This document shows positions 10,304 through 22,668 of a DNA stretch of 64,000 bases, piece by piece. Position 1 is the stretch's first letter. Each line of letters opens with the position of its first letter. A program made the translations under genes and the position numbers. The notes under the pieces are model-generated. The model was given only the letters and a program-made list of their open reading frames with translations. It was not told the DNA's origin and made no database searches. This DNA comes from Favolaschia claudopus (taxonomy: Eukaryota > Basidiomycota > Agaricomycetes > Agaricales > Mycenaceae): NCBI GenBank assembly GCA_037176885.1, contig JAWWNJ010000085.1, forward strand, positions 124,001-188,000. Direction: 5' to 3'.

Positions 10304-11682
10304 CTATGCCCTCGCTATGCAAAGCTTCTGGCGCTCAGTGAATATTTCCCGCTTCAAGATGTCACTTACCTCCTGGACGCCGGTCAAGATGTTGATGGAA
10401 GGTGGATGGGTTGCATCCAGGACTGTTGGATTGGGCTGAGGGGGTTTACTTGTCGTGCGCCGCTCGTTTTTCTTCTCCATTGATCACCCTCAGGCTGCTC
10501 AACATACTTGCTTGCGGGATAGATATTTCGATTTGACTTCAACCAACCTCCGCGCTGCTGCTTTTGGTATCAGAGCAATTCTTTTCAAGGTTCGTTTTCA
10601 TTCAAATTAGTTTACTCACGTGCTCTTCAAGGTCTTGTGTTGTGTGCTTCAAGCCATTCACAGCAACGTCCGATCCAAAATCAACGCTTCAATTCAACCC
10701 TTGCCATTTCTTCCTCAATCTGCGCGCGACCTCGAAGACTCGACCCTCAGCTCTCCTCCTGCTAATTCCGCCCTCCTCCTTCATTCCAACTGTCTGATTC
10801 CCGTCTCTTACCCTGAAAAACCAACCTCGTGCATCAACTCACAACATTTGATCATACCGCTTAAGTCTTACGTTCCACAGCTCAAAATAGTTTCTTGAGA
10901 CAAATCAGGCAATATGATGTAGTAGATTGGCTGATTTATGGCTTGCAGGCGGCGGGAAATCGGAGGGTTGCTACAGGCCACCATTTTGCTTTCTTGTGTG
11001 TTGACAACGGCCGCGACGGCCGTTTCGGGTTAGAAACATGTATATATACCATCCCTGTAACATAATCGCAAAATTGAAACCGTATTCTATGCGCAAATCG
11101 CACTGCCAGGAAAGTTTACTTAGGACGCGAGAACGCATTGAAGATAACTGAGAACTTACCGCGAAGCTACCATTGAATTCCGTTAAGAAGAAGCAGAAGG
11201 CACTCAAGAGCTGAGTTGAAAGCAAGCACGAAGAGAGAGCCATAGGGGAGCGAGACGAGGGCGACGAAGTCGCGACGTGGTTTTGGAAGAGTTGAACTTC
11301 CCTAATCGGGAGCTGTCAATCGCTCCGCGATTCCGGACCGGACGCCGATCCTTGCTTCTTTCACCCACCTCCGTTCAACATTTCTAGCTCTCTGCGACGA
11401 AACTCTCAAGGCAGGCCTCAAGTCGAATCGGAACTGTAATCTATATGCTATCTCTTTGCTATGTGTCTGAACTGGGCTTCGGTTCTCTGTGAGACTATGA
11501 GGATACTGCAATCTGCACACGACGCGTTCGAAACAAGATTGACAAGTCCTTACGATATTCATATCGCTTAGAAACTTACCCAACCGACCCATTATGCCGT
11601 TCTGAGGTCCCACACACGCCGGCTGGCTCTCCGACGCCTTAGCAAAATTTCTCTCTTCTTCCACACCACTAGTTTCTTGTCT
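10304..11682 (-). ncRNA. Region of minus-strand splice sites right of the palindrome (unit 2)
   Basis: Copy of the block described at 318-1,695, with donors at about 11,579, 11,159 and 10,376 and the 120-codon open stretch at 11,302-11,664. No recognised product. Confidence 0.3.
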
Positions 11683-11802
11683 CTGGCCTTAGTCTGCGCT
11701 GCGCGAACCAACGACTATAGTTTTGGTATAACAAACTTGCGAGTTCTAAGGTAAGCTTCTAAGTTAAGTTTATGTCTTTGACTAACCTATTCTAATACTC
11801 GA

Positions 11803-12543
11803 TTACCAGGTCAAGCTCGACGTTATGGCGGCGAGCGCGACTTTCAACCTCGAACGCCTCCCGACTACCCTACAACCCGAATAGCCAACAGTACGACTAC
11901 AAAAAGAGTCTTCAATACATAGTTTCATAAAGCTACAGGTTCTCCTCGTCGCTGCGCGCTCAAGCCGCCCAAATCCGATCTCACCAAAATCACACCAAAA
12001 CCCGACCACCGCAACCCAGCGAGCCTCCCACGCATAGGAGACCTCCAGAACTAGGACGCCGTCGTCGAGACGAGTGGAACGGGGCCCGGGATGTGTACGG
12101 AGGAGGAGGTCGGCATTTGCGTTCAACGACGTTGGCGGCGGCGGCGTGATCAACAAGTTCAACTTGCAATTCCCACGCCCTGGGCGGTCGAGGTGAGTGG
12201 AGGCGCAGGGTTCGGAGGCTAGAAAGTTACTTACCATGGACCTATAGGTACCCCTCCTCGACGGCGACGACGATGGCGGCGGCGGCGGCGAAGCGATGAG
12301 CTCGAGACTGAGGCGGGGGCATCGGTCAGTTGCCTCTGGTGTAGGGATGAAGGAGACGGCGGCTTACCCGGGGTCCTAGAGGTTGAGATGGTGTCGACGA
12401 CGCCGACGACAGCGACGACGACGAGGACAACAACACCGACGAGGGCAGGCGGGGGCGGAGGCGATGTTGAAATCGAGCGGTGGTGACGGTGCTGGACCCC
12501 GGGGTGGGTAGGGGAGTAGGAGGGCAAGTGGGTGGGGGGTAGT
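11803..12543 (-). ncRNA. Leftward transcript from the second divergent promoter (unit 2)
   Basis: Copy of the element at 1,816-2,556. TATA box at 12,571-12,577; the 144-codon frame is at 11,803-12,237. One extra G near 12,371 against unit 1 lies at the donor of the first intron. Confidence 0.35.
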
Positions 12544-12679
12544 ACTGAAGGTGAGTTGTTGTTCGCTCCTCTTTATACGAACGCGCTGCCGGTGGCTGGG
12601 CTGAGTGGCTGGGCTGAGTTAAACGAGAGCACGTGCATGTTGAACATCCCTATATAAGCAGCTCGACAAAACTCTCAAT

Positions 12680-15390
12680 TCCCCATCTCCCCCCACTTCT
12701 CTCCCACTTCCCTCTACCCTCTCCTGCCTCCTCCTGCCTCTTTCGATACCTTCCCCGACCTCTACCAACATCTCCTCGACCCCCGCGGGCTTCCCTTCCC
12801 GACGGTTCGACTTTGGCGCCGACATTGACCTCGACGACCGCGACGCCACCCGAGGTATACCGCCTCGTTCCTCCTTATTTGTGCTCTAATACTCATTTCT
12901 AGGTTTCTGTGCAACTCTTGCTCAAGTAGCCTTAGCAATACGGTCGCTGGCTTCGAGTTGGGCGCATGTCGAACTTCAACATTGGTATGTTTCTCTTACT
13001 TCTGATTGAGCTGCCTTAATCACTGACTACTCTACAGCATTTCATCGTTAGATTCTGCCCGCTCGTTGCGCTCCCAAACCCACTTTCGCCAACCTCGAGT
13101 TCAACACCGTTCGATTTCGATTCAGTCCGGGTGGTGTTCACGAGCTTGAATGGGTTGGATACGGGTTTTCTAAACTAACAGGTGCGTCTCTTCATTCTAT
13201 TTCTTTGTTCCCTTTCAACGTTCAACTGACCCGCCTTAATTCTAGTTCACCAACTTTTTGTAATCGATGCAAACGATTCACTCCGAACGATACCAATGGG
13301 TACGTTTTCGTTCAATCTTTTATTTCAATTTCAACTTCGTTGACCTTCCTCTAGATTACTTCGATTTCAATTCAACGAACGCGTTCAAAGCCGGATTTTG
13401 TTGCTGTTCGAGCGTTGAAGTCTTTACATTGGTTTGGGTTTTGGGTTTTGTTCAAACGGTGCGTCGTTCTTAACTCTTCGTTCAATTCAACTATGGAACT
13501 CACTCGTTCCCTTTCTACAGCTCGCCGAGTTGACCGATTCGGTCTCGATTCAACTTGAAATTCAACTCAACAGGTGCGTCTCCTTGTTCAAGTTGAATCG
13601 CAACTAAACTGACTTTCCGCTCCTCTAGAACTTGAATTCCGAGCACATTCACATCGGTATGTATTCTATGGTTGTTTCAACTTGAATACGCTAGCTTACC
13701 TTCTATTTTACAGACCCACTGCTGTTTGTTGGCCTCGGATTGCGGGGAGAGTTTTGTTTGGATTAAATATTGGGTTCGGTTTTAATGGTGCGTCTCTTTA
13801 ACTGGTTGATTTCTATTCAATTCAACTCACTTGACTCTTGTAGACTCTGTATTCACACGGGTTGACGGATTGGTCGCGATTTGCCTCAATTGAATTGGTG
13901 CGTCCTTCTTGATCCTTCCTTTACAGTCAACATAGCTGACTTCGGTTGAATCGATAGCCACGCTTCCACTCTGTGGTTGGTGCGTGGCCTCTACGCTTCC
14001 TTTATTTCCATTTACTGACTCGATTATTTTCGACTTTTGGAGTTTGCCTTCGAACCTCGATGGATTAACTGTGAGGCTGAAAGGAGGGATACTACTAGGC
14101 CGGTTGAAGGTGCGTTTCATTTCAATCTGCCATCATTGACCTCTACTGACTCGTTTCGATTTCCCAGCAGACTGTACGACGCCCATCTCAATGGTGCGCT
14201 CTCGATGATTTCAATCCCTACTGATTTTGTTTTGAAGCAGTCGAGTTGAACGAAGACTTTGGGGTTGGACCTGTTTATGGCTGAGATACGGTTGCAGGTC
14301 CGTCACATTCTATCCTCTCGCTATACTTTCGTTCCACTGACCCTTTGACTTATTTTACAGTTGTTGATTTCGGGACGGACTGACTTTCGAGTCAACGAAG
14401 GCAGGTATGTAATCATTGACTTTGTATCGATCCTATCAAGGCATTACTGACTCGACTCAGGGACTCACGCCTCGCCTTTTCATCTCAAGCCTTCGCCCGG
14501 TGAGTTTACTCTATTCAATTTGTTTCACTGTTGACCTTCTCTTTCATTCAGATACCGTTCGTCGAGTTGTGGGTTCAAGCCATTCAATTCAGCGACGCCG
14601 ACTTGTCTGAATCCTATCCTGAGTTGACTTCAAGGTAACGGTGTGTCTCGGCGAGCCCGACTTCATTCAAATAACTGCTGATCCCGACGCTTCATACCTT
14701 TAGCCCGAGACGAGGAGATTATCGCCGTATTCACGCAGTCATGCCGCCGCTTGCAAGTTGGGTCGTTGGATTGCAGGCGGCGTATACATTGGAGACTCGG
14801 TTCTATTGGTTATGAGGTATGTTTGGACTTTTGATCTTCGTTCATATTCAAGTACTAACTAACTCAGAGAGTCCTTGTATCATCCATTTCGACTTGGACT
14901 TGGGCGTTGCCAAGGTACGTTTGCTTTGAGTTGGTTTGAGTTCGAGGTTGTTGACGGGACTTGGGACTCATAGATAGATATAATAAGGTACTAGTAGTAC
15001 TCTGAATCCTCCCTTGACTCGTACCTCGACTCGGATGGTGCGCACAAGGTACGTCGACCTTGACTTGAAGTATTGTCTAGTTGACTGACTGACTTGTTAT
15101 CTTACAGTGGCTCGAGCTATCCTTGAAGCTTGAAGCTCGAAGTCGTTTGGTTTCGCCGGAACGAGGTGAGGCTTCCTTTTTAATTATCTACTTTGATTCA
15201 GCACTGAATTATACCTCCAGCGCATACACTCGAGGAAATGACCCAAGTCAGGTACGTCGTCGAATGTATCCTATTACTACTTGGATGCTCATTTGGATGC
15301 TCATTGACAGATTTAGACGCGCGCCGGACGGGACGAAGTAAATACTTGTAGATAGGATCCTCATGTAGACTTGAATTTGTTTCGTGTACA
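12680..15390 (+). ncRNA. Intron-dense rightward transcript (unit 2)
   Basis: Copy of the transcript at 2,692-5,400, with TATA box at 12,651-12,657. All splice donors, branch points and acceptors are kept. Confidence 0.6.
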
Positions 15391-15518
15391 AGTAGATTAG
15401 ATTCGAGTCAATGCAATTGAATTCAAATGAACTACGTAGATACAAACAAGTAGAATTACTTGACTAACTATCTACATACGAAACGCACTATAAAAGCGGC
15501 CATACGAGCCAGCGCGGG

Positions 15519-16690
15519 CAACTCGAAGGGCAGCCGAAGGCTGGGGCGGCAGGGTTTTGTCGCAGATGGTATGTTTTGATGCGGTATTCACCGTTTAAAG
15601 GGTTTCGCTGACTTGTATTCGTAGGTGGTGCGCGAAGCGTCGACTTGGGGTTAGCTGGCGGAAGCCGAGGGGTCGTGGTGAGGCGACCGTGTGTCGAAGG
15701 TCAGCAGTGCTGAAGTAACGGTGCGTATCGACGCACCTTGGTATTCAAATGCCCACTGACTTGATTGTAGATCGCTGCGGGAATGCGATCGTTCTACTTA
15801 CAAGGCGAAGGCGAGTCAGCACAGGCGGAATGGGAGGTGAGCAACGCACCTTCATCGAGCAACAATACATAACAATCCAAGATATGTTGGTACAGGTCTA
15901 TGGGCTGCAAGGAAGACGGTCAGAGGGAGATTGGTAAAGGTGCGTAGCGACGCACTGTTCTTGAATTCCTGGCTAACTCATTTGTACGCGGCACCACAGA
16001 CGAAGCACGTGGGGTTTGTAGACTGGTGAAGAAGTCAGCGCCACGCGTGGGTGTAAAGGTAAAGGCAAAGCAAACGTACCGTTCTTGAAGGGATTGCGCT
16101 CACGAACATTCTTCCAGTTGTCTGCACATCCGAGCGCGTCTTCCTGTCGCGTTGGATTGCTGGTAATGCGCTGGAAACCGAGAAGGCAGCGCACAGGACA
16201 GACTGGTTGGTGAGTCAATGCATTCGAGGAATGAACGGGAGGCGAAGTCAAGGGGGCGTCAAATTGAAGTTGCAGGAAAGGACGATTGAGTGAGAGTCAG
16301 GACTTGGCGTAGGAGAGCGATTTGGGTGGAGAGCGCATTCTGCCGGTGCCGATGGATGGTAAGGGCCTTTGACTACGAGGGACTTGAATTCGGGCAAGAC
16401 TGGCCCAGCGGGAAATAAGGAAGCCATCGGAGAGGCATGAATACCCAGTGCTGTGGCGTCGAAACTTGAAAGGGCCAGCCAGGTACGTGTAGTGGTCAAG
16501 AACAACCTTCACCGGCAATTCCCGCGGTGTTTGAAACTCAATTCGGATTCGGGAATTGCAAGTCTGTAGAATCTCTGTTACTTGGTCAATACAAATGAAT
16601 ACATTGTGTTAGCACTCTATCCTCGCCGGTAAGTATAGACTATTGTAGATGTAAGTAAATCCTTCCTCTCCTCCATCATGTAAGTAAGTA
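15519..16690 (+). ncRNA. Second rightward spliced transcript (unit 2)
   Basis: Copy of the transcript at 5,530-6,700. TATAAAA at 15,489-15,495; donor hairpins near 15,720 and 15,940 are kept. Confidence 0.5.
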
Positions 16691-16712
16691 GATCAGTACT
16701 CCGTCTTCAAGA

Positions 16713-18535
16713 TTAGTTATTAGATTCATCAGCCGCTCCTACAGCGCCCATTCCCGCAGTCTCCGCCCACTCCTTACTCTCCATCTGTACAAGCCGAGAA
16801 CAAGCCCGCGCAAAAGCGAAAATCTCCTCTTCGCCTGTGAACATAGAACTCTTCCCGACCAAGTCGGGCGAGAGACCCTATGCGACAAATGGCTTAGTAG
16901 ATGTAGCAGTTCGAATTGTGATAGACTGACCAGATCGTCCATGACGCCTCGCATGTGGTCAGACATTCCCTCCGTCTTTTCAGGTTCGCCTGCGAAGACT
17001 TGGTATATTGGCACTTCAGAGGTAATAAACAGCCGCGTCTGGAATGAGGTTAGGGATGACTTCTTCTGGCCGAAGCAAGAACAGAACATACCTTGCTTTC
17101 ATAACAAGCTGCACGGTGGACCGTCAGCTGAGAAAAATATCGAAAAATTCCACTCACCGTCTATAAATGTAATAAATCTCCGGGCGAGATCCTTGCGATC
17201 GACGCCCATCTTCCATACGTCGAGAAGAAACACGGTCCCGAAGACGCGTGTAATCTCAAGATAATCCGCTGCACTCAGCGGATTTCCGCACAATTCCTGG
17301 AACGTGAATTTTGCCACGTTCGAGGTGGAAGCGGGAATGAGGAGCGTTCGCCCCCAGATTTGCAGTTTGCGGTTCTGGACAACACGCTCCGATTGGGTGA
17401 GGGACTCGAATATTGAATCTATGGTCTTGCTGGTTTGCGGTGACAAAGGGTGGTGGTAAGGCTTAATTGAAGAGGCGGCCCGCGCCATGCGTCGGTAATC
17501 TGTGGACGAGATCAAATTCCATACATGCAAAAAGGACAAACAATTATACCTGTACCGGAGTCGAGGTCGGTGACCTCAAACTGCGTCTTCAACAGCTCGA
17601 TGGTAGGGATAAAGCTCGAGCGTTGAATACCATTCTTGTATAAATCATCGGGGTGACGACTGTCATCCAGTCAGCGGATGGCCGCACATTATTCAGCCGC
17701 CAGCTCACTTGGAAGTCATCACACAGACCACTCCAAAATTTAAAAGGCTCTCTAACAGGCGCCGTAAAATCATCGCATCAGCGATATCCGTTACCTGTGC
17801 CACGCATGAACAAGTGCGGAATAGCTGGAGAACCAAACCAACAATACCTGGAATTCGTCGAAACATAGCACCGAGGCCTCGTTCGCGAGGTCTCGTGCGA
17901 CGGGTAATATTGGATCTCCAACATTTCCAGCACGGGCCTTGATGGCATGTATTCGTTTGTGCACATCGATCATGAAGGCATGAAAATGTACGCGTCGTTT
18001 GCGCTTAATACCCGCGGGAAGGGTCGAATAAAAGAGGTCCATGAGCATTGTTTTCCCAGTACCTACGTCCCCATAGAGGTATAAGCCCTTTGGTGCATTC
18101 GGAGGCGGGGCAATAGGATCGGTGTTTATACGGAATGATTCATCCAGCGAGGAACGTATACGAGAAAACTGTACTGCAACAATCACGCAATTTTTCAAGC
18201 AATCTGCGAATATCGACGCACCAATGAAGGGGCCGGAGGCGGCGGAATTCTGGGAGGATGATAGTTGAGCAGTTTATCGTGCAAATCCTGGAGTTTCTGG
18301 ATTATTCGAGTCTGGTGGTCGTCTCCTCGAAGTACACCCGTTCGAACGAGCTTTCTATACTGTGGTAACGGTTCTGGGAAAAGTCTATGGTCGAAATATA
18401 GCAAAGAAGACGCAGATTTCACAGTACCATTTGAAAATTCGTCAGCCCGCGTTGTTTCGGGAGGCGGCGGAACGTGTCGAGACGACGATTCTGCCGCATG
18501 CGCGAGACTGGACTGGAGTCTTCTTCGAGGCGCAT
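16713..18535 (-). pseudogene. AFG1: 5'-truncated AFG1-family ATPase (unit 2)
   Basis: Same truncation and junction as the copy at 6,724-8,546. It shares with unit 3, against unit 1, three substitutions in the exon that holds Walker A (18,052-18,084). Confidence 0.85.
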
Positions 18536-18576
18536 CTCAAGCCCACTTTTCATATCTCGTTACTCCTGATCAGAGC
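18534..18576 (+). pseudogene. 43-bp fragment of a PPR gene at the unit junction (units 2/3)
   Basis: Identical to the fragment at 8,545-8,587. It marks the junction between the truncated AFG1 of unit 2 and the start of unit 3. The right end of unit 3 does not have it; AFG1 continues there instead. Confidence 0.85.
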
Positions 18577-18608
18577 ACGCGTACGTGCTGGTTATCTTAT
18601 CTAGCCGA

Positions 18609-20124
18609 GTGTGGCCCCGCTCTCAACTGCCCGCGAGGAGAAACCGCCCGTGTTGTCCGACCATAATCTCGGCGTTCCCGAAGGCAGAAATGGCGGCCGG
18701 GTGTGAGCGTTGGGGGCGAAGGGAGTAGAGTGCAAAAAAAAAAAGTAGAGTACTTACCTTGTAGTAGTAGCATGAATTTGAAGTAAACTGGCCCGGGGAC
18801 ACTGAATGAGCGAGAGGATTGGTTGGAGGAATTGCGACGCACCTGAGTTTGAGTTCGGTGGGATTTGAATGCCAAAAGGCGGCGATGGACTCGTTGATAG
18901 AAATAACGGTGAAATCGGAGTTGGATTCGTCGGACGCGTCATTTTGGGAGTAGAACACATCTAGAAAGCGAATCATTAGAATAGAGAATAAATGGAAATG
19001 TAAGTACACGCACTTTGACGCGTCGCCTTGCTCAAGAGAACCCGAATTGAAAGCTCTGAAATATTCCTCGGCGTGTCTTGATGGTTGCGATGACGGCGGC
19101 CTTGAGCGCGTCGCGTTGTTCGCGGGAAGGCGAGAATCGAACTTTGCAAATATTGAAGGCACTGAACGATATTAGCATCAAGAATGTTTGGAACAGTAAG
19201 AAGACACACCTCAACGCGACGTCTCGCTTGGCGGAACGCGAAAAATCAAATTTCCAAATTATCGACGCTTTGAAGATGCCACGACGTTGCTAGGGCTTAT
19301 AGGACGCGTTGGTGGAGTCGACAGAACGATATTGGTCGCGGGAACGCGAAAAATCGAGGTTTGAAAGGCTGTGGCAAGATCAGCATCAAATTTAGTTGAA
19401 CTAAGAAAGCGACATACCCGGACGCGACACCTCGTTCGCGGGAACGCCAGAGCTCAAACCCAATCATTCTACAGTCCCGCACATGTTGAATGTAACCGTC
19501 TTGCTCGGCGGAAGCCCAAAAGTCGAAGTTTCAACTTTGTCGGTGCGCTGAAAGTAAATCAATGTTGGGACTGTAACGGATGACAAGGGAACGTACTTGT
19601 ACGCGTTTCGTCGCTCACAGGAACGCGAAATCTAAATTTTGAATGTATACGACGCGTTAGGATGGCCTGAGACTGCGTTGGACGCGTCAGAATGAATACA
19701 TAAGTTGAATAATGTTGAAGATCAACACACCTCATAGCAACCTCTCGCTCGCGGGACGTCCAAAACTCGAATCAGAATTTTGAGGGGTCGGGGATGAAGG
19801 GATACGCTGAAGAAAGACGTCAGTAAGTGTGGAAGATAACATAGACAGAATACAGACCTTGTACGACGCCTCAGATGGCGCGCCTCGGGGATCTCGGCGA
19901 TGTTGAACTTCGAGTGCAAACTCAATTGCGGCGGCGGCGTCGAGGAGGTAGGTGGTAGTGGAGAAGAAGAGGAGAAACGACCTCAATGACGACCTCTGGT
20001 GGGGTGCTGGGAGCGGGGGCAATAACGATTCAGGAGAGGAGGAGAAGAGGTTGTCAGGTGAAGAGCGCAACGATGACAGGGAAAAAATCCCTGCATCAGG
20101 GGGGCATAATGAATGGAAGAGAGA
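18609..20124 (-). ncRNA. Leftward multi-intron transcript from the palindrome (unit 3)
   Basis: Copy of the transcript described at 8,620-10,133, with the same TATA box and splice sites shifted by about 9,990. The one visible change is an 11-A instead of 10-A run near 18,735. Confidence 0.5.
19116..19770 (-). repeat. Seven degenerate copies of a hairpin exon motif (unit 3)
   Basis: Same motif series as at 9,126-9,780, shifted by about 9,990, with no change seen in the motif copies. Confidence 0.6.
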
Positions 20125-20151
20125 AAGGTGGTGAGAGTTTGAAACAAGCCC

Positions 20152-20253
20152 TTATATAGAGACGCGTACCGTTGGCCTTGTTTGCGCGAATTCAACAAGG
20201 CGTGACTTTGTTGGTTCAACCAAATATAACCAACGGCACGCGTCTCTATATAA
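20152..20253. promoter_or_regulatory. Compound palindrome with twin TATA boxes (unit 3)
   Basis: Same 102-bp structure as in units 1 and 2, unchanged although homopolymer indels occur in the nearby sequence. Confidence 0.8.
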
Positions 20254-20293
20254 CGAGATGTTAGCCGAATACCTGCCCACCTTTTCCACCCAA

Positions 20294-21671
20294 CTATGCC
20301 CTCGCTATGCAAAGCTTCTGGCGCTCAGTGAATATTTCCCGCTTCAAGATGTCACTTACCTCCTGGACGCCGGTCAAGATGTTGATGGAAGGTGGATGGG
20401 TTGCATCCAGGACTGTTGGATTGGGCTGAGGGGGTTTACTTGTCGTGCGCCGCTCGTTTTTCTTCTCCATTGATCACCCTCAGGCTGCTCAACATACTTG
20501 CTTGCGGGATAGATATTTCGATTTGACTTCAACCAACCTCCGCGCTGCTGCTTTTGGTATCAGAGCAATTCTTTTCAAGGTTCGTTTTCATTCAAATTAG
20601 TTTACTCACGTGCTCTTCAAGGTCTTGTGTTGTGTGCTTCAAGCCATTCACAGCAACGTCCGATCCAAAATCAACGCTTCAATTCAACCCTTGCCATTTC
20701 TTCCTCAATCTGCGCGCGACCTCGAAGACTCGACCCTCAGCTCTCCTCCTGCTAATTCCGCCCTCCTCCTTCATTCCAACTGTCTGATTCCGTCTCTTAC
20801 CCTGAAAAACCAACCTCGTGCATCAACTCACAACATTTGATCATACCGCTTAAGTCTTACGTTCCACAGCTCAAAATAGTTTCTTGAGACAAATCAGGCA
20901 ATATGATGTAGTAGATTGGCTGATTTATGGCTTGCAGGCGGCGGGAAATCGGAGGGTTGCTACAGGCCACCATTTTGCTTTCTTGTGTGTTGACAACGGC
21001 CGCGACGGCCGTTTCGGGTTAGAAACATGTATATATACCATCCCTGTAACATAATCGCAAAATTGAAACCGTATTCTATGCGCAAATCGCACTGCCAGGA
21101 AAGTTTACTTAGGACGCGAGAACGCATTGAAGATAACTGAGAACTTACCGCGAAGCTACCATTGAATTCCGTTAAGAAGAAGCAGAAGGCACTCAAGAGC
21201 TGAGTTGAAAGCAAGCACGAAGAGAGAGCCATAGGGGAGCGAGACGAGGGCGACGAAGTCGCGACGTGGTTTTGGAAGAGTTGAACTTCCCTAATCGGGA
21301 GCTGTCAATCGCTCCGCGATTCCGGACCGGACGCCGATCCTTGCTTCTTTCACCCACCTCCGTTCAACATTTCTAGCTCTCTGCGACGAAACTCTCAAGG
21401 CAGGCCTCAAGTCGAATCGGAACTGTAATCTATATGCTATCTCTTTGCTATGTGTCTGAACTGGGCTTCGGTTCTCTGTGAGACTATGAGGATACTGCAA
21501 TCTGCACACGACGCGTTCGAAACAAGATTGACAAGTCCTTACGATATTCATATCGCTTAGAAACTTACCCAACCGACCCATTATGCCGTTCTGAGGTCCC
21601 ACACACGCCGGCTGGCTCTCCGACGCCTTAGCAAAATTTCTCTCTTCTTCCACACCACTAGTTTCTTGTCT
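20294..21671 (-). ncRNA. Region of minus-strand splice sites right of the palindrome (unit 3)
   Basis: Copy of the block described at 318-1,695. The 120-codon open stretch lies at 21,291-21,653. No recognised product. Confidence 0.3.
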
Positions 21672-21791
21672 CTGGCCTTAGTCTGCGCTGCGCGAACCAA
21701 CGACTATAGTTTTGGTATAACAAACTTGCGAGTTCTAAGGTAAGCTTCTAAGTTAAGTTTATGTCTTTGACTAACCTATTCTAATACTCGA

Positions 21792-22532
21792 TTACCAGGT
21801 CAAGCTCGACGTTATGGCGGCGAGCGCGACTTTCAACCTCGAACGCCTCCCGACTACCCTACAACCCGAATAGCCAACAGTACGACTACAAAAAGAGTCT
21901 TCAATACATAGTTTCATAAAGCTACAGGTTCTCCTCGTCGCTGCGCGCTCAAGCCGCCCAAATCCGATCTCACCAAAATCACACCAAAACCCGACCACCG
22001 CAACCCAGCGAGCCTCCCACGCATAGGAGACCTCCAGAACTAGGACGCCGTCGTCGAGACGAGTGGAACGGGGCCCGGGATGTGTACGGAGGAGGAGGTC
22101 GGCATTTGCGTTCAACGACGTTGGCGGCGGCGGCGTGATCAACAAGTTCAACTTGCAATTCCCACGCCCTGGGCGGTCGAGGTGAGTGGAGGCGCAGGGT
22201 TCGGAGGCTAGAAAGTTACTTACCATGGACCTATAGGTACCCCTCCTCGACGGCGACGACGATGGCGGCGGCGGCGGCGAAGCGATGAGCTCGAGACTGA
22301 GGCGGGGGCATCGGTCAGTTGCCTCTGGTGTAGGGATGAAGGAGACGGCGGCTTACCCGGGGTCCTAGAGGTTGAGATGGTGTCGACGACGCCGACGACA
22401 GCGACGACGACGAGGACAACAACACCGACGAGGGCAGGCGGGGGCGGAGGCGATGTTGAAATCGAGCGGTGGTGACGGTGCTGGACCCCGGGGTGGGTAG
22501 GGGAGTAGGAGGGCAAGTGGGTGGGGGGTAGT
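21792..22532 (-). ncRNA. Leftward transcript from the second divergent promoter (unit 3)
   Basis: Copy of the element at 1,816-2,556. TATA box at 22,560-22,566; the 144-codon frame is at 21,792-22,226. Confidence 0.35.
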
Positions 22533-22668
22533 ACTGAAGGTGAGTTGTTGTTCGCTCCTCTTTATACGAACGCGCTGCCGGTGGCTGGGCTGAGTGGCTG
22601 GGCTGAGTTAAACGAGAGCACGTGCATGTTGAACATCCCTATATAAGCAGCTCGACAAAACTCTCAAT

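Larger units (their letters stand above)
8547..18535. repeat. Array unit 2 (complete, 9,989 bp)
   Basis: This is the reference unit. Order: PPR fragment, leftward spliced transcript with hairpin exon motif, palindromic divergent promoter (10,162-10,263), a block with mostly minus-strand splice sites, second divergent promoter (12,572-12,657), intron-dense rightward transcript, third promoter (15,489), rightward transcript, truncated AFG1. The unit start is set at the point where sequence leaves AFG1. Confidence 0.95.
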